NCBI RefSeq assembly: GCF_000158955.1
Contig: NZ_GG657757.1
Span: 5,972,692 to 6,036,691 of the forward strand
Reading direction: 5' to 3'
DNA: 64,000 nt
Source: Streptomyces viridochromogenes DSM 40736
GTDB lineage: Bacteria > Actinomycetota > Actinomycetes > Streptomycetales > Streptomycetaceae
Below the pieces are notes generated by a model. The model saw nothing but the letters and a program-made list of their open reading frames with translations, was not told where the DNA came from and made no database searches. Shown one piece after another: positions 16,917 to 26,174 of the stretch. A program made the translations under genes and the position numbers. Each line of letters begins with the position of its first letter. Positions within the stretch are counted from its first letter, which is position 1.

Positions 16917-19661
16917 TCAGCCCAACTCCAGCTGCTCGCCAGCGGCGTCCCGCCTCTTGGCTTCCGAGATCTTGGCCTGAGCGGCAGTCCGAGTAGCGCT
17001 CCCGACCCCTGTACGGTTCCGCAGGATGCGCGTCCAGGCGATGGCATCGGCGTCGGAATCGGGCAGCCGGTCGGCGAGGAACTTCATGGCAGCCCAAGGG
17101 TAGGCATCGTCTGGATCACGGCCGGAGGCGACCAACACTTCTCCGACCGCAGCAAGGCCATCCTCGGAAGCCTTCGCCATCGCCAGCACTACATCAATGA
17201 CGGATGATTCGGCATCGATGTGAGGCTCGAACGAGTTAGAGGTGACGAAGCGGCATCCCTTGTCCGCGTCGGGAACGAGATCTCGGACTTCAGCCAGGCC
17301 CATAGATGCAGCCAGTGCCTGCCAACGAAGTTCAGATTTTGCTGTCACCTGGCGACCATAAACTCGCACCCACCACAGCGCGAAACGTGTGCGTGCGTCA
17401 AACACCTCCAGCGGATGGTGGTCGATCTCGACGGCCATCGCCTCTTGAACTGCCTGGCGCGCTAGGGGCAAGAACGTGGAAATATCAACTGGCTCTGCTC
17501 GCGCGTCGAGGACCTTGCCGTAACGGCCAACCACCTCCATCGCTGGGCCAGCAGCTGCCATCAACATATCAGTGGGCGCCAGGCCGGATTTTTCCCACAG
17601 CAAGACCCGTGATCTAACCTCGGCCTTCACTTCCGCCTCTACTGCTGCTTTTCTTCCATCAGGACGGGATGCCGGGGCGGGGCGACAAGCCATCGTCAAT
17701 GTGGTGGAAATATTCGCTTTCCCTTGATGGCTTCCAGACTCAGTGCTCGCCGGCCACGAACCTGTCATGATGAGACCGGCCTGAGAGATGGCGGTCAGGA
17801 GTCGATCCCAAACCTCAGGCTCCCCATGCCCGAAGACAATCGTTACGATTCCCCGATCTGATACGACGCGCCGCATCTCCTTAAATGCTTGCGCAATCTT
17901 AGAGTCATAGTGAGCTCTTGTTCGATGCTCGTCAGGCGCTTCGCCGCGAACTCTCTTGACGATGATTTCTTCGGTCTTCTCCTGGACGCCTGTCGGGTCA
18001 TTTGTTGACATGAGGTCAGGCCAAGTCGTAAATAGGGCGCGCTTCATCCAAGAAAAGGAGATATCTGAGGAGTCCGCATAGGCGATCATTTGGTCGTATG
18101 GCGGGTCAGTGACTACCGCATCCACTGAGCTGTCGCGCAGGAGAAGGGTAGTTGCGGTGCCGCGCTCGACTTGGACTGGAACGCCTCGCCTGTCGGCAGA
18201 GAGGCCGCGAATCGTAGAGACGGTTCCGCTGGAAAGCGATTGCCAAGTGCCTTGGCCGCCACCCAGCCCCGTTTCCAGGAAATCGTAGCTGAAGGTAATA
18301 GAACCTTGATTGGAATAGATGTCGTGCGCTGCTTGTACTTTGACGTCGAGAACCGCCCCGCGTGTCGACCTACGAATCCTGCGCACCATCACCGACGCCG
18401 CGTAGCCGGAAAGAGCTCGGACGTAATCGATGCTCAGTCCATGGCTTAGCAATTCATCTGCAACCTGCCCGATGATTCGGCAAAGTCGCACGAAGGAAAG
18501 GGTTTGCCTGGCGCACATGAGGTCGCCGTAGGTTCGAGCGCCGTAGATCGATGGCCCAATGATGTTGTTGTTACCTGGAGCGATTGCCTCATCGGGAACG
18601 GCGGGAAGAAAGGGGGAGAACGGAGGCTCGTTTTGGAGGGCGATGGCGGCTTGAGCTGCCGCGTCAATGTCTGCAGTCAACGCTTCCCGGTAGCGCTTCC
18701 CCACGGAGTCATCAAGGTCTGCCACTACTAGGAGAGCATCCCGCCCCTGGCCGGCATTCGTTAGGCGGCGGTGGATGTCAAGCGGGTGCACGTGACTACA
18801 GAAGGGGCATACAGCTGATTTCCCCGCGATTTTGCGTCCGCTCTTATCGGTAGCGTTCGTCAGGGTTGGGGTACGCCGGGGTGGGCCATCATGGACGACC
18901 ACTTCATATTTTCCCGTTACTGCATCTGCGTCGACGTAAAAGGACTGGCCGGGATCATCGAGCCTGACTTCCGTGCCCTTTTGCTTCTTCTTGCTGGCCT
19001 TGCGCAGCTCAAGGGAGCCCACGAGGGGGAATCGATTTCCGCATTCCTGGCAAGGTAGCGTCACAGACCACAAGTACGCCCACGGGCGAACGCCGTCAAC
19101 GGCTGCATAGAAATCACTCAGCGCATCATCGAGGCGATGGCCAATTTCCGTTAGGACTGTCTCGGTATCTTGCACAAGACGCTGACCATCCAAGGGCAGC
19201 ATCGTCTCTTCGCCGAATGGCAACTGCGGCTCATGTGACCAGTCCCGGAAAGGGAAGTCGACAAGGAGTGAACTGGCCAACACGGCAACTGGGGAGTAGT
19301 CAACTGCGAATGCTGGGATGGCCAGGCGAGCCGCCTCTAGCGGAATCATCCCGCGCCCAGAAAATGGGTCAAGGACCTTGGCGCCTTCTGGGTTCGCCTT
19401 CGCGATTTCCGTGCAGAGCTCATCCCATGCCGAGTAGCGTCCCTTCATTGCTCGACGCACCAAACCCTGCAGCCGTAGCTGCTCTGCTTCGTCCTGAGGC
19501 CAAGGAAGCAAGCTAGCGATGACAGCTGCTTTTGCCTGGGCGACGGGTCGAGCGGCAAACCATGGAAAAAGGGTCTTCTCGACCTTACCGTGCCCCCACC
19601 CGGCGCCTGCTGCCTCACTTACCTCGGCGCAGGGGAACCAACGTTCAATCATGCGGGTCAC
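16917..19661 (-). CDS. DUF1156 DNA methyltransferase
   Basis: A 914-residue protein with the DUF1156 (COG1743) layout. The N-terminus carries the family signature GHGKVEKTLFPWFAARP. SAM-binding motif I is VLDPFSGRGMIPLEAARL (about 96-113), and the catalytic adenine-N6 motif IV is VTDPPYDQM (about 515-523). Two zinc pairs are visible: CQECGNRFPL (about 200) and CPFCSHVHPL (about 285). It starts at ATG 19661, overlapping the helicase stop by 4 bp (ATGA). Codon third positions are visibly less GC-rich than in the neighbours, a sign of separate origin. It presumably marks host DNA as self, as in restriction or DISARM-like systems. Confidence 0.9.
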   Translation of the reverse strand: MTRMIERWFPCAEVSEAAGAGWGHGKVEKTLFPWFAARPVAQAKAAVIASLLPWPQDEAEQLRLQGLVRRAMKGRYSAWDELCTEIAKANPEGAKVLDPFSGRGMIPLEAARLAIPAFAVDYSPVAVLASSLLVDFPFRDWSHEPQLPFGEETMLPLDGQRLVQDTETVLTEIGHRLDDALSDFYAAVDGVRPWAYLWSVTLPCQECGNRFPLVGSLELRKASKKKQKGTEVRLDDPGQSFYVDADAVTGKYEVVVHDGPPRRTPTLTNATDKSGRKIAGKSAVCPFCSHVHPLDIHRRLTNAGQGRDALLVVADLDDSVGKRYREALTADIDAAAQAAIALQNEPPFSPFLPAVPDEAIAPGNNNIIGPSIYGARTYGDLMCARQTLSFVRLCRIIGQVADELLSHGLSIDYVRALSGYAASVMVRRIRRSTRGAVLDVKVQAAHDIYSNQGSITFSYDFLETGLGGGQGTWQSLSSGTVSTIRGLSADRRGVPVQVERGTATTLLLRDSSVDAVVTDPPYDQMIAYADSSDISFSWMKRALFTTWPDLMSTNDPTGVQEKTEEIIVKRVRGEAPDEHRTRAHYDSKIAQAFKEMRRVVSDRGIVTIVFGHGEPEVWDRLLTAISQAGLIMTGSWPASTESGSHQGKANISTTLTMACRPAPASRPDGRKAAVEAEVKAEVRSRVLLWEKSGLAPTDMLMAAAGPAMEVVGRYGKVLDARAEPVDISTFLPLARQAVQEAMAVEIDHHPLEVFDARTRFALWWVRVYGRQVTAKSELRWQALAASMGLAEVRDLVPDADKGCRFVTSNSFEPHIDAESSVIDVVLAMAKASEDGLAAVGEVLVASGRDPDDAYPWAAMKFLADRLPDSDADAIAWTRILRNRTGVGSATRTAAQAKISEAKRRDAAGEQLELG

Positions 19662-22600
19662 GACATGGACTCCTGGTTGGAAATTGTGCGGTGTCGGGCG
19701 AGGCTGCTTCCCGGCACGCGGAAGACGGCTTCGCTCAGCATTTCAGCGGAGAAGATGTTGGCGGGGTCCCGGTACGCCCCGAAGAGAACGCCTGTGCCGT
19801 TCTTACACTGGTCCACGACGTAAAGCCAGAAGTCGCCGCGATGCTGGGTGGCCATGAGAACTTCGTTGCCCGTCATGCGGATGCCGTCCGAGGCGGCGGA
19901 GCCCCACACGCCCTTGACCTCCACAAGTCGCTGATCCCTCCCACGCACGGCGTGGAGGTCGTAGCCGCGGTTGTCCGTGTGGACGTCGGCTACCTTCCAG
20001 CCGTCAGCGACTAGAGCACGCTCGACCAGGCGCATCGCGATAGTCTCCGAGTCTTTCTCCTCGGGTGTCGCGGGAGCGGCAGCGGCATGCACCCGAAGGC
20101 GTGCCTTGAGCTTGGGGTCGCTGATGCCGACCTGGCTCAACGATTCCAGCGCTTCAAGACGCTTGGCCGCTTGGCGCTCCAGGTGCTTGCGCAGCGCCAG
20201 CCGCTCTTCCTTGGACTCGATCGCGACGGTCAGGTCTAGGGGCAGATTGTTGAGGTCCCGGCCAGCGCGGGCGAACCACTCACTCCGGACCTTCTGCTGC
20301 TCGCTCTGGGTCTTACCCGCGAGGGCCTTGGCTGTTTCGATAGCGATTTCGTCACGTGCTGGGTGCGGAGCAGTTCCCTGCTTGCGCGTGGGGACAAGGT
20401 TGGCGAGCGATTCCCAGCGCACTGGGTATGCCTGTCCCGCGTCGTCTACTCGGACCAGCGCGGCCCAAGCCGTATTCCTCTTTCCTCCAGCCTCGCTCAG
20501 CACTGCCTCGAAGGCGTACAGGTCATAGCTGGTGATACTCGTGGGGTCATCTGCGGCGCCGCTCTGGAACATGTCCGGGCCCAAGGCGTCATCGGCCATG
20601 GCGATGAGGTCGGAGAAGGCCGACTCGCCAGGGCCGAGCGGAAGCACGTTGGACGTGTCGACGTGCCTGGCAGCTTCCAAGAGCGCTTCACCGCTCGTCG
20701 CGACCCGGGCCTCGGTTGTGCCTCCAAGCCCTTTGGGAAAGGGCTCCTGCGCGCTGAGCAGTAGGATCCCTTCTCCCATGGCGGTGGACCGCTTGTGCAG
20801 CAGCTCGGCGTCGTCGAGCCGGGTGAGGTACGCGTCCACGATTGCAGGGTTGATGCGCTCAAGGAGGTCCTGCTGGAGCAGGACCAGGGCCGCCATGGCG
20901 TCGACCTGCGTCGCCAAGCCCTCTTCCTGGGCGCGCGCGGTTTTGGCGGCACGCTTCAGATCGACGGCCTGCACCATGCGGACCGCGGCGAGTGCAGCGG
21001 CGCGCCTGTTCTCATCGTCACCGTAGAGATCGGTCAGCCATTGGTTGTATTGAACGCCGGTCATCTCGGCAACGGCGGAGAGACTGTCGAACATCTGCCC
21101 GCCAAGCTCGTTCGCGGCGGTGACGAAGCGCTCGAGGAGAGTGTGAAGGGTTTCCCCTTCGCGGGTGTCCACGGCCACGAGGTTGTAGAGGAAGACGTCC
21201 CGGGTCTGCCCAACTCGGTGGATACGGCCCATCCGCTGTTCGAGGCGGACCAGGGACCACGGGATGTCGTAGTTCACGAGGACGTGGGCGGCCTGGAGGT
21301 CGATGCCCTCGTTGCCGGCGTCCGTGGTCACGATGATCTGGTACTCGCTCCGCATGAATGCGGAGCGGGCTTCGTCACGGTCGGCGCTGCGCTGGCGGCC
21401 CGAGTACATGCGGGCGCTGTAACCCTCGTCAGCAAGTCGCTTTACGATCCAGGCGGCGGAGTCGGCGTACTCCGTGAAGATCACGGCCTGCTCGCCGTTG
21501 CCCGGGTGAATGCCATTGGCAGCGAGACACTTTGCTGTGAGGTCACGCCACTTCGAAGGTTCGTACCCTCGATCGGCTAGGATCGCTTCGATCTGTCGGA
21601 GCAAGTCTTTGATGGCGCTCTGCTCGGCGCGATTGGCCCGCGAAGTCGCGTGTACGATCCGGGCTTCGTCCTTGGCCTCCTCGTCCGCTTCGTCAAGGCG
21701 CTCTGCTTCGAGCGCTGCCTCCGCCTCTGTTTTTTCGCCCATGTGCTGAGCCCGACGCCGTAGCGTTTCGGCGAGCGCGTAGAGGGACGAGGCAGCACGC
21801 TTGCCGTACACCATGCGCGCAAGTGGTTGAGCATTCGTCTGGAAGAACTGGTCCACCATGGCCAGAGCCTGCTGGTAAATCCCGTATTCCTTCGCGGACA
21901 AGGGGATGCGAAAGTTCTTGGCGGTGCGCCCCTGGAACAGCTTCGTCACGCCGTCGTAGTCGACAAGGTCTTCCTTCATGCGGCGAAGGAAGTGAATAGG
22001 CCCTGGCCGGAGCGGCTGCAGATTGTCATCTGCTTTGGCCCCCGGGTCGGGGTAAATGTCCGGGTCTACAAGGTGGAGCAGGTGACGGAAAAGCCATTCC
22101 GAGCCACGGTGCGGCGTAGCCGTCATCAGGAGGGCGCGCGGAGTGTTCTGAGCGAGCAGCCGTCCGACCTGGTGATACGCCGCAGCCGTGGGTGTGAGCC
22201 GGTGCGCCTCGTCGAACACAACAATGTCCCAGCCGGCCTTGTCGGGCCGGATGGCGTCCTGGACTGCGCCGTTCACGGCAGCGAGCTCCAGGGAGACCAC
22301 CCACAGGTCGTGTCCCGTATCGAGGGCGTGCTCGCGAACGGTGTCGGCGGTGATACGGCGCAGACCGCCGCCGAAGAACCGATCGAAGTCCGCCTGCCAC
22401 TTCGTCGCCAGGTTGGCCGGTGCCACGACGATTGCGCGACGGATCAGGCCGAGTCTCTGCATCTCGCGCAGGTACATCCCGGCCATGATCGTCTTACCCG
22501 TGCCCGGCTCGTCGGCGAGCAGGAACCGCAGGTACGGCTGCGGGAGCATCGCCCCATAGACGGCGTTCATCTGGTGGGCGTACGGGCGCAAGGGGGAGGA

Positions 22601-22876
22601 GGCAAGCAGAGTGGTGCGTGCGTTCGTGGCGGCTGCAAACATCCAGCGGGTCCACATCCCGGCCAGCACGCGAGCCGAAGGTGCACCCCCGTCTTGGGTG
22701 AGAACGCCGACCTGAGATGCCTCTGCGGCGGAAAGCGGCACTTTGTGGATTGTGCCGTGGTCATCAACAACAAACAGTGTCCATCCACCATCAGCGGCTG
22801 CAGTGGCGACTTCAATGGTCACCCAGCCTTCTACGCCGACCGGTAGCTTTACTCTCTGTTGCGACTCGAAGGTCAT
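19658..22876 (-). CDS. SNF2/DEAH helicase with C-terminal DUF3883 nuclease-like domain
   Basis: A 1072-residue superfamily 2 helicase. Walker A is LLADEPGTGKTIMAGMYLRE (about 118-135), the DEAH box is IVVFDEAHRLTPTAAAYHQV (about 218-236), and the second RecA domain has TTDAGNEGIDLQAAHVLVNY and LEQRMGRIHRVGQTRDVFLY (about 510-560). Residues about 965-1060 form a DUF3883 domain: NRGYDLHAVRGRDQRLVEVK, which keeps the D...ExK pattern of PD-(D/E)xK nucleases. It is the first gene of the operon. DISARM also pairs an SNF2-like helicase with a methylase, but drmA, drmB and drmC are not present here. Confidence 0.9.
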   Translation of the reverse strand: MTFESQQRVKLPVGVEGWVTIEVATAAADGGWTLFVVDDHGTIHKVPLSAAEASQVGVLTQDGGAPSARVLAGMWTRWMFAAATNARTTLLASSPLRPYAHQMNAVYGAMLPQPYLRFLLADEPGTGKTIMAGMYLREMQRLGLIRRAIVVAPANLATKWQADFDRFFGGGLRRITADTVREHALDTGHDLWVVSLELAAVNGAVQDAIRPDKAGWDIVVFDEAHRLTPTAAAYHQVGRLLAQNTPRALLMTATPHRGSEWLFRHLLHLVDPDIYPDPGAKADDNLQPLRPGPIHFLRRMKEDLVDYDGVTKLFQGRTAKNFRIPLSAKEYGIYQQALAMVDQFFQTNAQPLARMVYGKRAASSLYALAETLRRRAQHMGEKTEAEAALEAERLDEADEEAKDEARIVHATSRANRAEQSAIKDLLRQIEAILADRGYEPSKWRDLTAKCLAANGIHPGNGEQAVIFTEYADSAAWIVKRLADEGYSARMYSGRQRSADRDEARSAFMRSEYQIIVTTDAGNEGIDLQAAHVLVNYDIPWSLVRLEQRMGRIHRVGQTRDVFLYNLVAVDTREGETLHTLLERFVTAANELGGQMFDSLSAVAEMTGVQYNQWLTDLYGDDENRRAAALAAVRMVQAVDLKRAAKTARAQEEGLATQVDAMAALVLLQQDLLERINPAIVDAYLTRLDDAELLHKRSTAMGEGILLLSAQEPFPKGLGGTTEARVATSGEALLEAARHVDTSNVLPLGPGESAFSDLIAMADDALGPDMFQSGAADDPTSITSYDLYAFEAVLSEAGGKRNTAWAALVRVDDAGQAYPVRWESLANLVPTRKQGTAPHPARDEIAIETAKALAGKTQSEQQKVRSEWFARAGRDLNNLPLDLTVAIESKEERLALRKHLERQAAKRLEALESLSQVGISDPKLKARLRVHAAAAPATPEEKDSETIAMRLVERALVADGWKVADVHTDNRGYDLHAVRGRDQRLVEVKGVWGSAASDGIRMTGNEVLMATQHRGDFWLYVVDQCKNGTGVLFGAYRDPANIFSAEMLSEAVFRVPGSSLARHRTISNQESMS

Positions 22877-23493
22877 TCGTTACTACCTGCTACTCTCCGC
22901 TGCTGCCGCGATTCCTCTGCCACTGGCAAGCAGCCCAGGGCAGCTCACAGCCTACCGGCGCCGACCTCACCACCATGGACTTCCCCGGGCCTTGCGAAGC
23001 CGGATCACTACGGGTGCTTTCGGCGCTGCGTGCGCGCTTCCGTGTCTGTTGGCGGGGGTGGTGGGCCTTGTGGGTGTTGAGCTGCGCTCATGAATGCACC
23101 GGTTCGTGCTTCGCCGTGCCGGGTTCGGGGTCTCGCCTGAACGATCGTCGAGGTCGGCGGAGTGGGTTTGGCCGGTGGCCTGCCCGGTCTGGGGTCGAGC
23201 AAGACCAGGGGGCCGTACGCTGGTTGGCAACTCGGGCAGGCTTTGGACCTGCCCGCAATGTGCACGAGTGGCCCCCTGGTCTTGCTCGACGCGGGACCCG
23301 GACCGGGGAGGTGGCTAAAGCCGTGGAGCCGGCCGCCCCAGCCACGGGGTACCCCTTCTCTGACGGCAAGCGGCTGATTGCTGTAGCGCGCGGCACGGGC
23401 GCCGGCTGGGCTGGAGCGGGGCGGAGACATGAGCGCAGGCCCGGCCGGGGGCCGGGCCGCGCGCGGGGAGCGGAGCGAGTCTCAATGACGGAG
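22877..23493. other. 617-bp non-coding region between the defence operon and the IS110 gene
   Basis: No gene is supported; open frames here are GC-driven and mutually antisense. The region should hold the promoter of the minus-strand helicase operon (close to 22880-22990) and the 3' end of the IS110 element. It includes the large nested inverted repeat at 23194-23290. Confidence 0.5.
23194..23290. repeat. Perfect 21-bp inverted repeat enclosing a second hairpin
   Basis: The 21-bp arms lie at 23194-23214 and 23270-23290 and are exact reverse complements (GTCGAGCAAGACCAGGGGGC start). The 55-bp interior contains another stem, CGGGCAGG / CCTGCCCG. The symmetry and the loop-within-stem shape suggest a transcribed structured RNA, an IS-end structure or a very strong terminator. 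It lies about 200 bp beyond the stop of the IS110 transposase. Confidence 0.75.
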
Positions 23494-24696
23494 TCAAGCC
23501 GTTTGCGTGACCGGCGGGGCGCTGGTGAATGCCCGGTTGTCGCGCAGTAGTGCCCACAGGACGCTGGTGCGTCGCCGGGCCAGTGCGATGACGGCCTGGA
23601 CGTGCTTGCAGCCCTCACCTCGCTTCTTCAGGTAGAAGTCCCGGTTTGGTCCTTCGCGGATGATGCTGGTCTGCGCGGACATGTAGAACACCCGTCGCAG
23701 GCGGCGGCTGTAGCGCTTGGGCCGGTGCAGGTTGCCGGTTCGGCGGCCCGAGTCGCGGGGTACGGGTACGAGCCCGGCCGCAGAAGCCAGATGGCCGGCG
23801 TCCGCGTAGGCCGCCAGGTCGCCGGCCGCCACAACGAATTCTGCGCCAAGTATCGGGCCCAGACCGGGCATTGACTCGATGATTTCCGCTTGTGGGTGGT
23901 GGCGAAAGGTGTCGCGGATCTGCCGGTCGATCCGCTTGAGGCGTTCGTCCAGGGCAATGATCTGGGCCGCCAGGTCGGCGACGATCTGCGCGGCAACTTC
24001 CTCGCCCGGGAGGGCCGTCTGCTGGGCCTGAGCGGCTTCCAGCGCGGTTGCCGCCACTGCGTCGGCGCCCCGCACGCTGCGGGCCGCCAGCCAGGCTGTC
24101 AGCCGGGCTCGGCCACGGCGGCGGATCGAGGCCGGAGTCTGGTAGCCGGTCAGCAGTATCAGCGCGCCCTTGTGGTTCGAGTAGTCGAAGGAACGCTCCA
24201 GGGCAGGGAAGACGCCGGTCAGCACGTCACGAAGCCGGTTGGTCATCCGCACCCGGTCGGCGACCAGATCTGACCGGTGAGCGGTCAGCAGCGCGAGATC
24301 GGCGGCCAGCTGCGCGGGCACATCGATGGTTGCGAGGTCGCTGCGGTGGCGTGCCGTCTCGGCGATGACATAGGCGTCACGGGCGTCGGTCTTCGCTTCG
24401 CCGCGGTAGGCGCCTGACATGCGATTGACCGTGCGGCCGGGCACGTAGACTGCTTGCTGGCCATGGGCCGCAAGCAGGGCCAGCAAGAGTGCGGAGGACG
24501 TCCCGGAGATGTCCACGGCCCAGTGGACTTCGCCCGCCCGGCCGAGAATCTCGCCCAGTGCGATCAGGATGGCCGACTCGTCGTTGTCGATCTTCTGCGA
24601 CCACAGAGTCGCACCGGTCTCGTCGACGACCGCTGCCCAGTGATGTCCCTTGCCTGCATCGACGCCGGCCCATACCCGGGCCCGTGGCTCACTCAC
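23494..24696 (-). CDS. IS110-family transposase (DEDD recombinase)
   Basis: A 400-residue transposase starting at GTG 24696 behind GAGGAGGGACGA. The N-terminal RuvC-like DEDD domain is seen in WAGVDAGKGHHWAAVVDE, VDISGTSSALLLALLAAHGQ and AKTDARDAYVIAETARH. The C-terminal Tnp20 domain has IESMPGLGPILGAEFVVAAG and ASAAGLVPVPRDSGRRTGNL, with the catalytic serine region. It looks full length and intact. IS110 elements are programmed by a bridge RNA made from a non-coding end; the upstream 24697-24932 is a candidate. No terminal inverted repeats are expected, and I cannot fix the element ends. Confidence 0.9.
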   Translation of the reverse strand: MSEPRARVWAGVDAGKGHHWAAVVDETGATLWSQKIDNDESAILIALGEILGRAGEVHWAVDISGTSSALLLALLAAHGQQAVYVPGRTVNRMSGAYRGEAKTDARDAYVIAETARHRSDLATIDVPAQLAADLALLTAHRSDLVADRVRMTNRLRDVLTGVFPALERSFDYSNHKGALILLTGYQTPASIRRRGRARLTAWLAARSVRGADAVAATALEAAQAQQTALPGEEVAAQIVADLAAQIIALDERLKRIDRQIRDTFRHHPQAEIIESMPGLGPILGAEFVVAAGDLAAYADAGHLASAAGLVPVPRDSGRRTGNLHRPKRYSRRLRRVFYMSAQTSIIREGPNRDFYLKKRGEGCKHVQAVIALARRRTSVLWALLRDNRAFTSAPPVTQTA

Positions 24697-24932
24697 TCGT
24701 CCCTCCTCGCACCGCACGGCATACCGTCGGCCCGAGGAACACCCCGCTGTCTGCTCCGTAAACAGCGACCGCACAAGGCGCGCACATCTCAATCAGCAGC
24801 CAAGGTGCCCCGAAGGGCGCGGCGGCCACTCGCTCCGAGCCACACTCGACAAGCCGCCGCCTTGAGCCACACCCCGCCCTTCCGGGCCATCCAACAACTT
24901 ACGGAGCCGCCTTGAACCCGTGAAGAAGGTTG
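24697..24932 (-). other. Non-coding 5' end of the IS110 element; candidate bridge-RNA region
   Basis: This 236-bp stretch upstream of the transposase has no gene. It contains a GCGGCGG / CCGCCGC stem (24819-24825 with 24854-24860) around a 28-base loop and further short GC stems. A structured, non-coding upstream end is where IS110-group elements encode bridge RNA. The assignment is inference from position and potential folding. Confidence 0.4.
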
Positions 24933-26030
24933 TTACTCAGTAGTGGCTGTGATGCGCCACAGGGGGGCGTCGTACTGCTTCGGACGGCTGTTGATGAGCA
25001 GCTGGCGCAGGTCTTCGCGCAAGGAGCCGTTGAGGTTCAGGGCCTCGGTGATGCGGCGGAACGTCGTGTGGGTGACTCTGCGGCTGTGGGCCTCGGCTTC
25101 GAACTGGTCGAGCTGAGATAGTACGGCCTCTGGGCCGAGCTGCGCCGGTGGCTGTTCTTTGAGCCATGCGGCCTTGTTGCGCTCGTAGTCGATTTCCGAG
25201 TAGCCGCAGATTTCGCGGCTGTGTGCCTCGACCTCGTCCAGGGTGGCGGTCGTCAGGATGGCTCGGGCCAACTGGTTGCGGGTCAGTGTCTCGTCCAGGT
25301 CGACCTCATGGACCGTCGGTCCTTCGTCCGTGAGAGGGACAGGGAGGCCGGCGTCTCGCATTTCGCAGGTGCCGCGTACGCCTCGGGCTGTCGCCGCGAG
25401 CATCCCGGTTGCCTCGGAGGGATGCCACTCCAGGACCGAGCTGATCGGCTCGACGTCCCTCGCTGTGAGGGTGTGGATGAGCGGGCCGCGCATGCCGCGC
25501 AGTTCGTCGAGAGGGAGTTCGCCATCGAGGCCGGGGCCCGCCACCAGCAGGCGGACGGGAGCGTTCACCTGGCAGCACGCGGCGAGTGTGACGGCGTCGG
25601 CGAGTGGGCTCTTCAGCGTTGGCTCGTCGCCGCGGGCGAGGATGTCGCCACCCACGTCCAGAAGGTCGATTGACTCTGGTGACAAATGGTCCACCAGCTT
25701 TTCGAGTTGGCGGGTGACGCCCTCGACCCCGTGGCGCGGATCGATCAGCGCGAGCGTGTGCGGGAGCTCTGCTGCAAGTCGGGGGAGAGTCGAGCCTGCC
25801 GGAGCGATCGGACGGGCCTCGGCCGGCACTGCCCAGACTGCTGGGGTGAGGGCCAGGAGACCGGTGAAGTTCTCTGGTCCTCGGGGGCCCGGAACCGGGT
25901 CGATCAAGAGGCGGTCCCACGCGTATGTGAGGATCACCGCCTGGTCCTCGTCGCCGTAGAGGGCGGCGTGAATCATTGCGGCGGCGACTGCGTCGCCCCC
26001 TCCTCCTGCTGCGACGATCAACCGCGTCAT
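24933..26030 (-). CDS. DUF1152 domain protein
   Basis: A 365-residue protein starting at ATG 26030. The N-terminus is a glycine-rich, Rossmann-like loop (MTRLIVAAGGGGDAVAAAMI), and LLDVGGDILARGDEPTLKSP (about 134-153) is the second family hallmark. DUF1152 proteins appear frequently on actinobacterial integrative elements and their function is unknown; nucleotide binding is likely. It is divergent from the GntR gene and has a GntR-type palindrome in its promoter (26073-26095), so it is probably repressed by it. Confidence 0.8.
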   Translation of the reverse strand: MTRLIVAAGGGGDAVAAAMIHAALYGDEDQAVILTYAWDRLLIDPVPGPRGPENFTGLLALTPAVWAVPAEARPIAPAGSTLPRLAAELPHTLALIDPRHGVEGVTRQLEKLVDHLSPESIDLLDVGGDILARGDEPTLKSPLADAVTLAACCQVNAPVRLLVAGPGLDGELPLDELRGMRGPLIHTLTARDVEPISSVLEWHPSEATGMLAATARGVRGTCEMRDAGLPVPLTDEGPTVHEVDLDETLTRNQLARAILTTATLDEVEAHSREICGYSEIDYERNKAAWLKEQPPAQLGPEAVLSQLDQFEAEAHSRRVTHTTFRRITEALNLNGSLREDLRQLLINSRPKQYDAPLWRITATTE

Positions 26031-26072
26031 GCGTCTCAGCCTACGGGGTGAGGGGTTGACCACTCACCCTAT

Positions 26073-26095
26073 AGTGGCTAGAGGCCATAGCCACT
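26073..26095. promoter_or_regulatory. GntR operator candidate 1 (divergent promoter)
   Basis: AGTGGCTA-N7-TAGCCACT is an 8-bp-arm palindrome between the DUF1152 and GntR genes. The same half-site recurs twice downstream of the GntR gene. Control of both divergent genes by the GntR protein is inferred. Confidence 0.65.
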
Positions 26096-26174
26096 TGTAT
26101 CGAGAAGCAGGCCTCAGCTCGGGAGCGGGGTGCCCGCCTACTCGCCTGGGGCTCGCCTTGGGTGAGGAGGACTG

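Noticed and set aside
13859..22876. Identification as a canonical BREX, Pgl or complete DISARM system
   Set aside because: No brxC/pglZ/pglX, and no drmA, drmB (DUF1998) or drmC (PLD) gene is present; the DUF499 and DUF1156 families differ from those of BREX.
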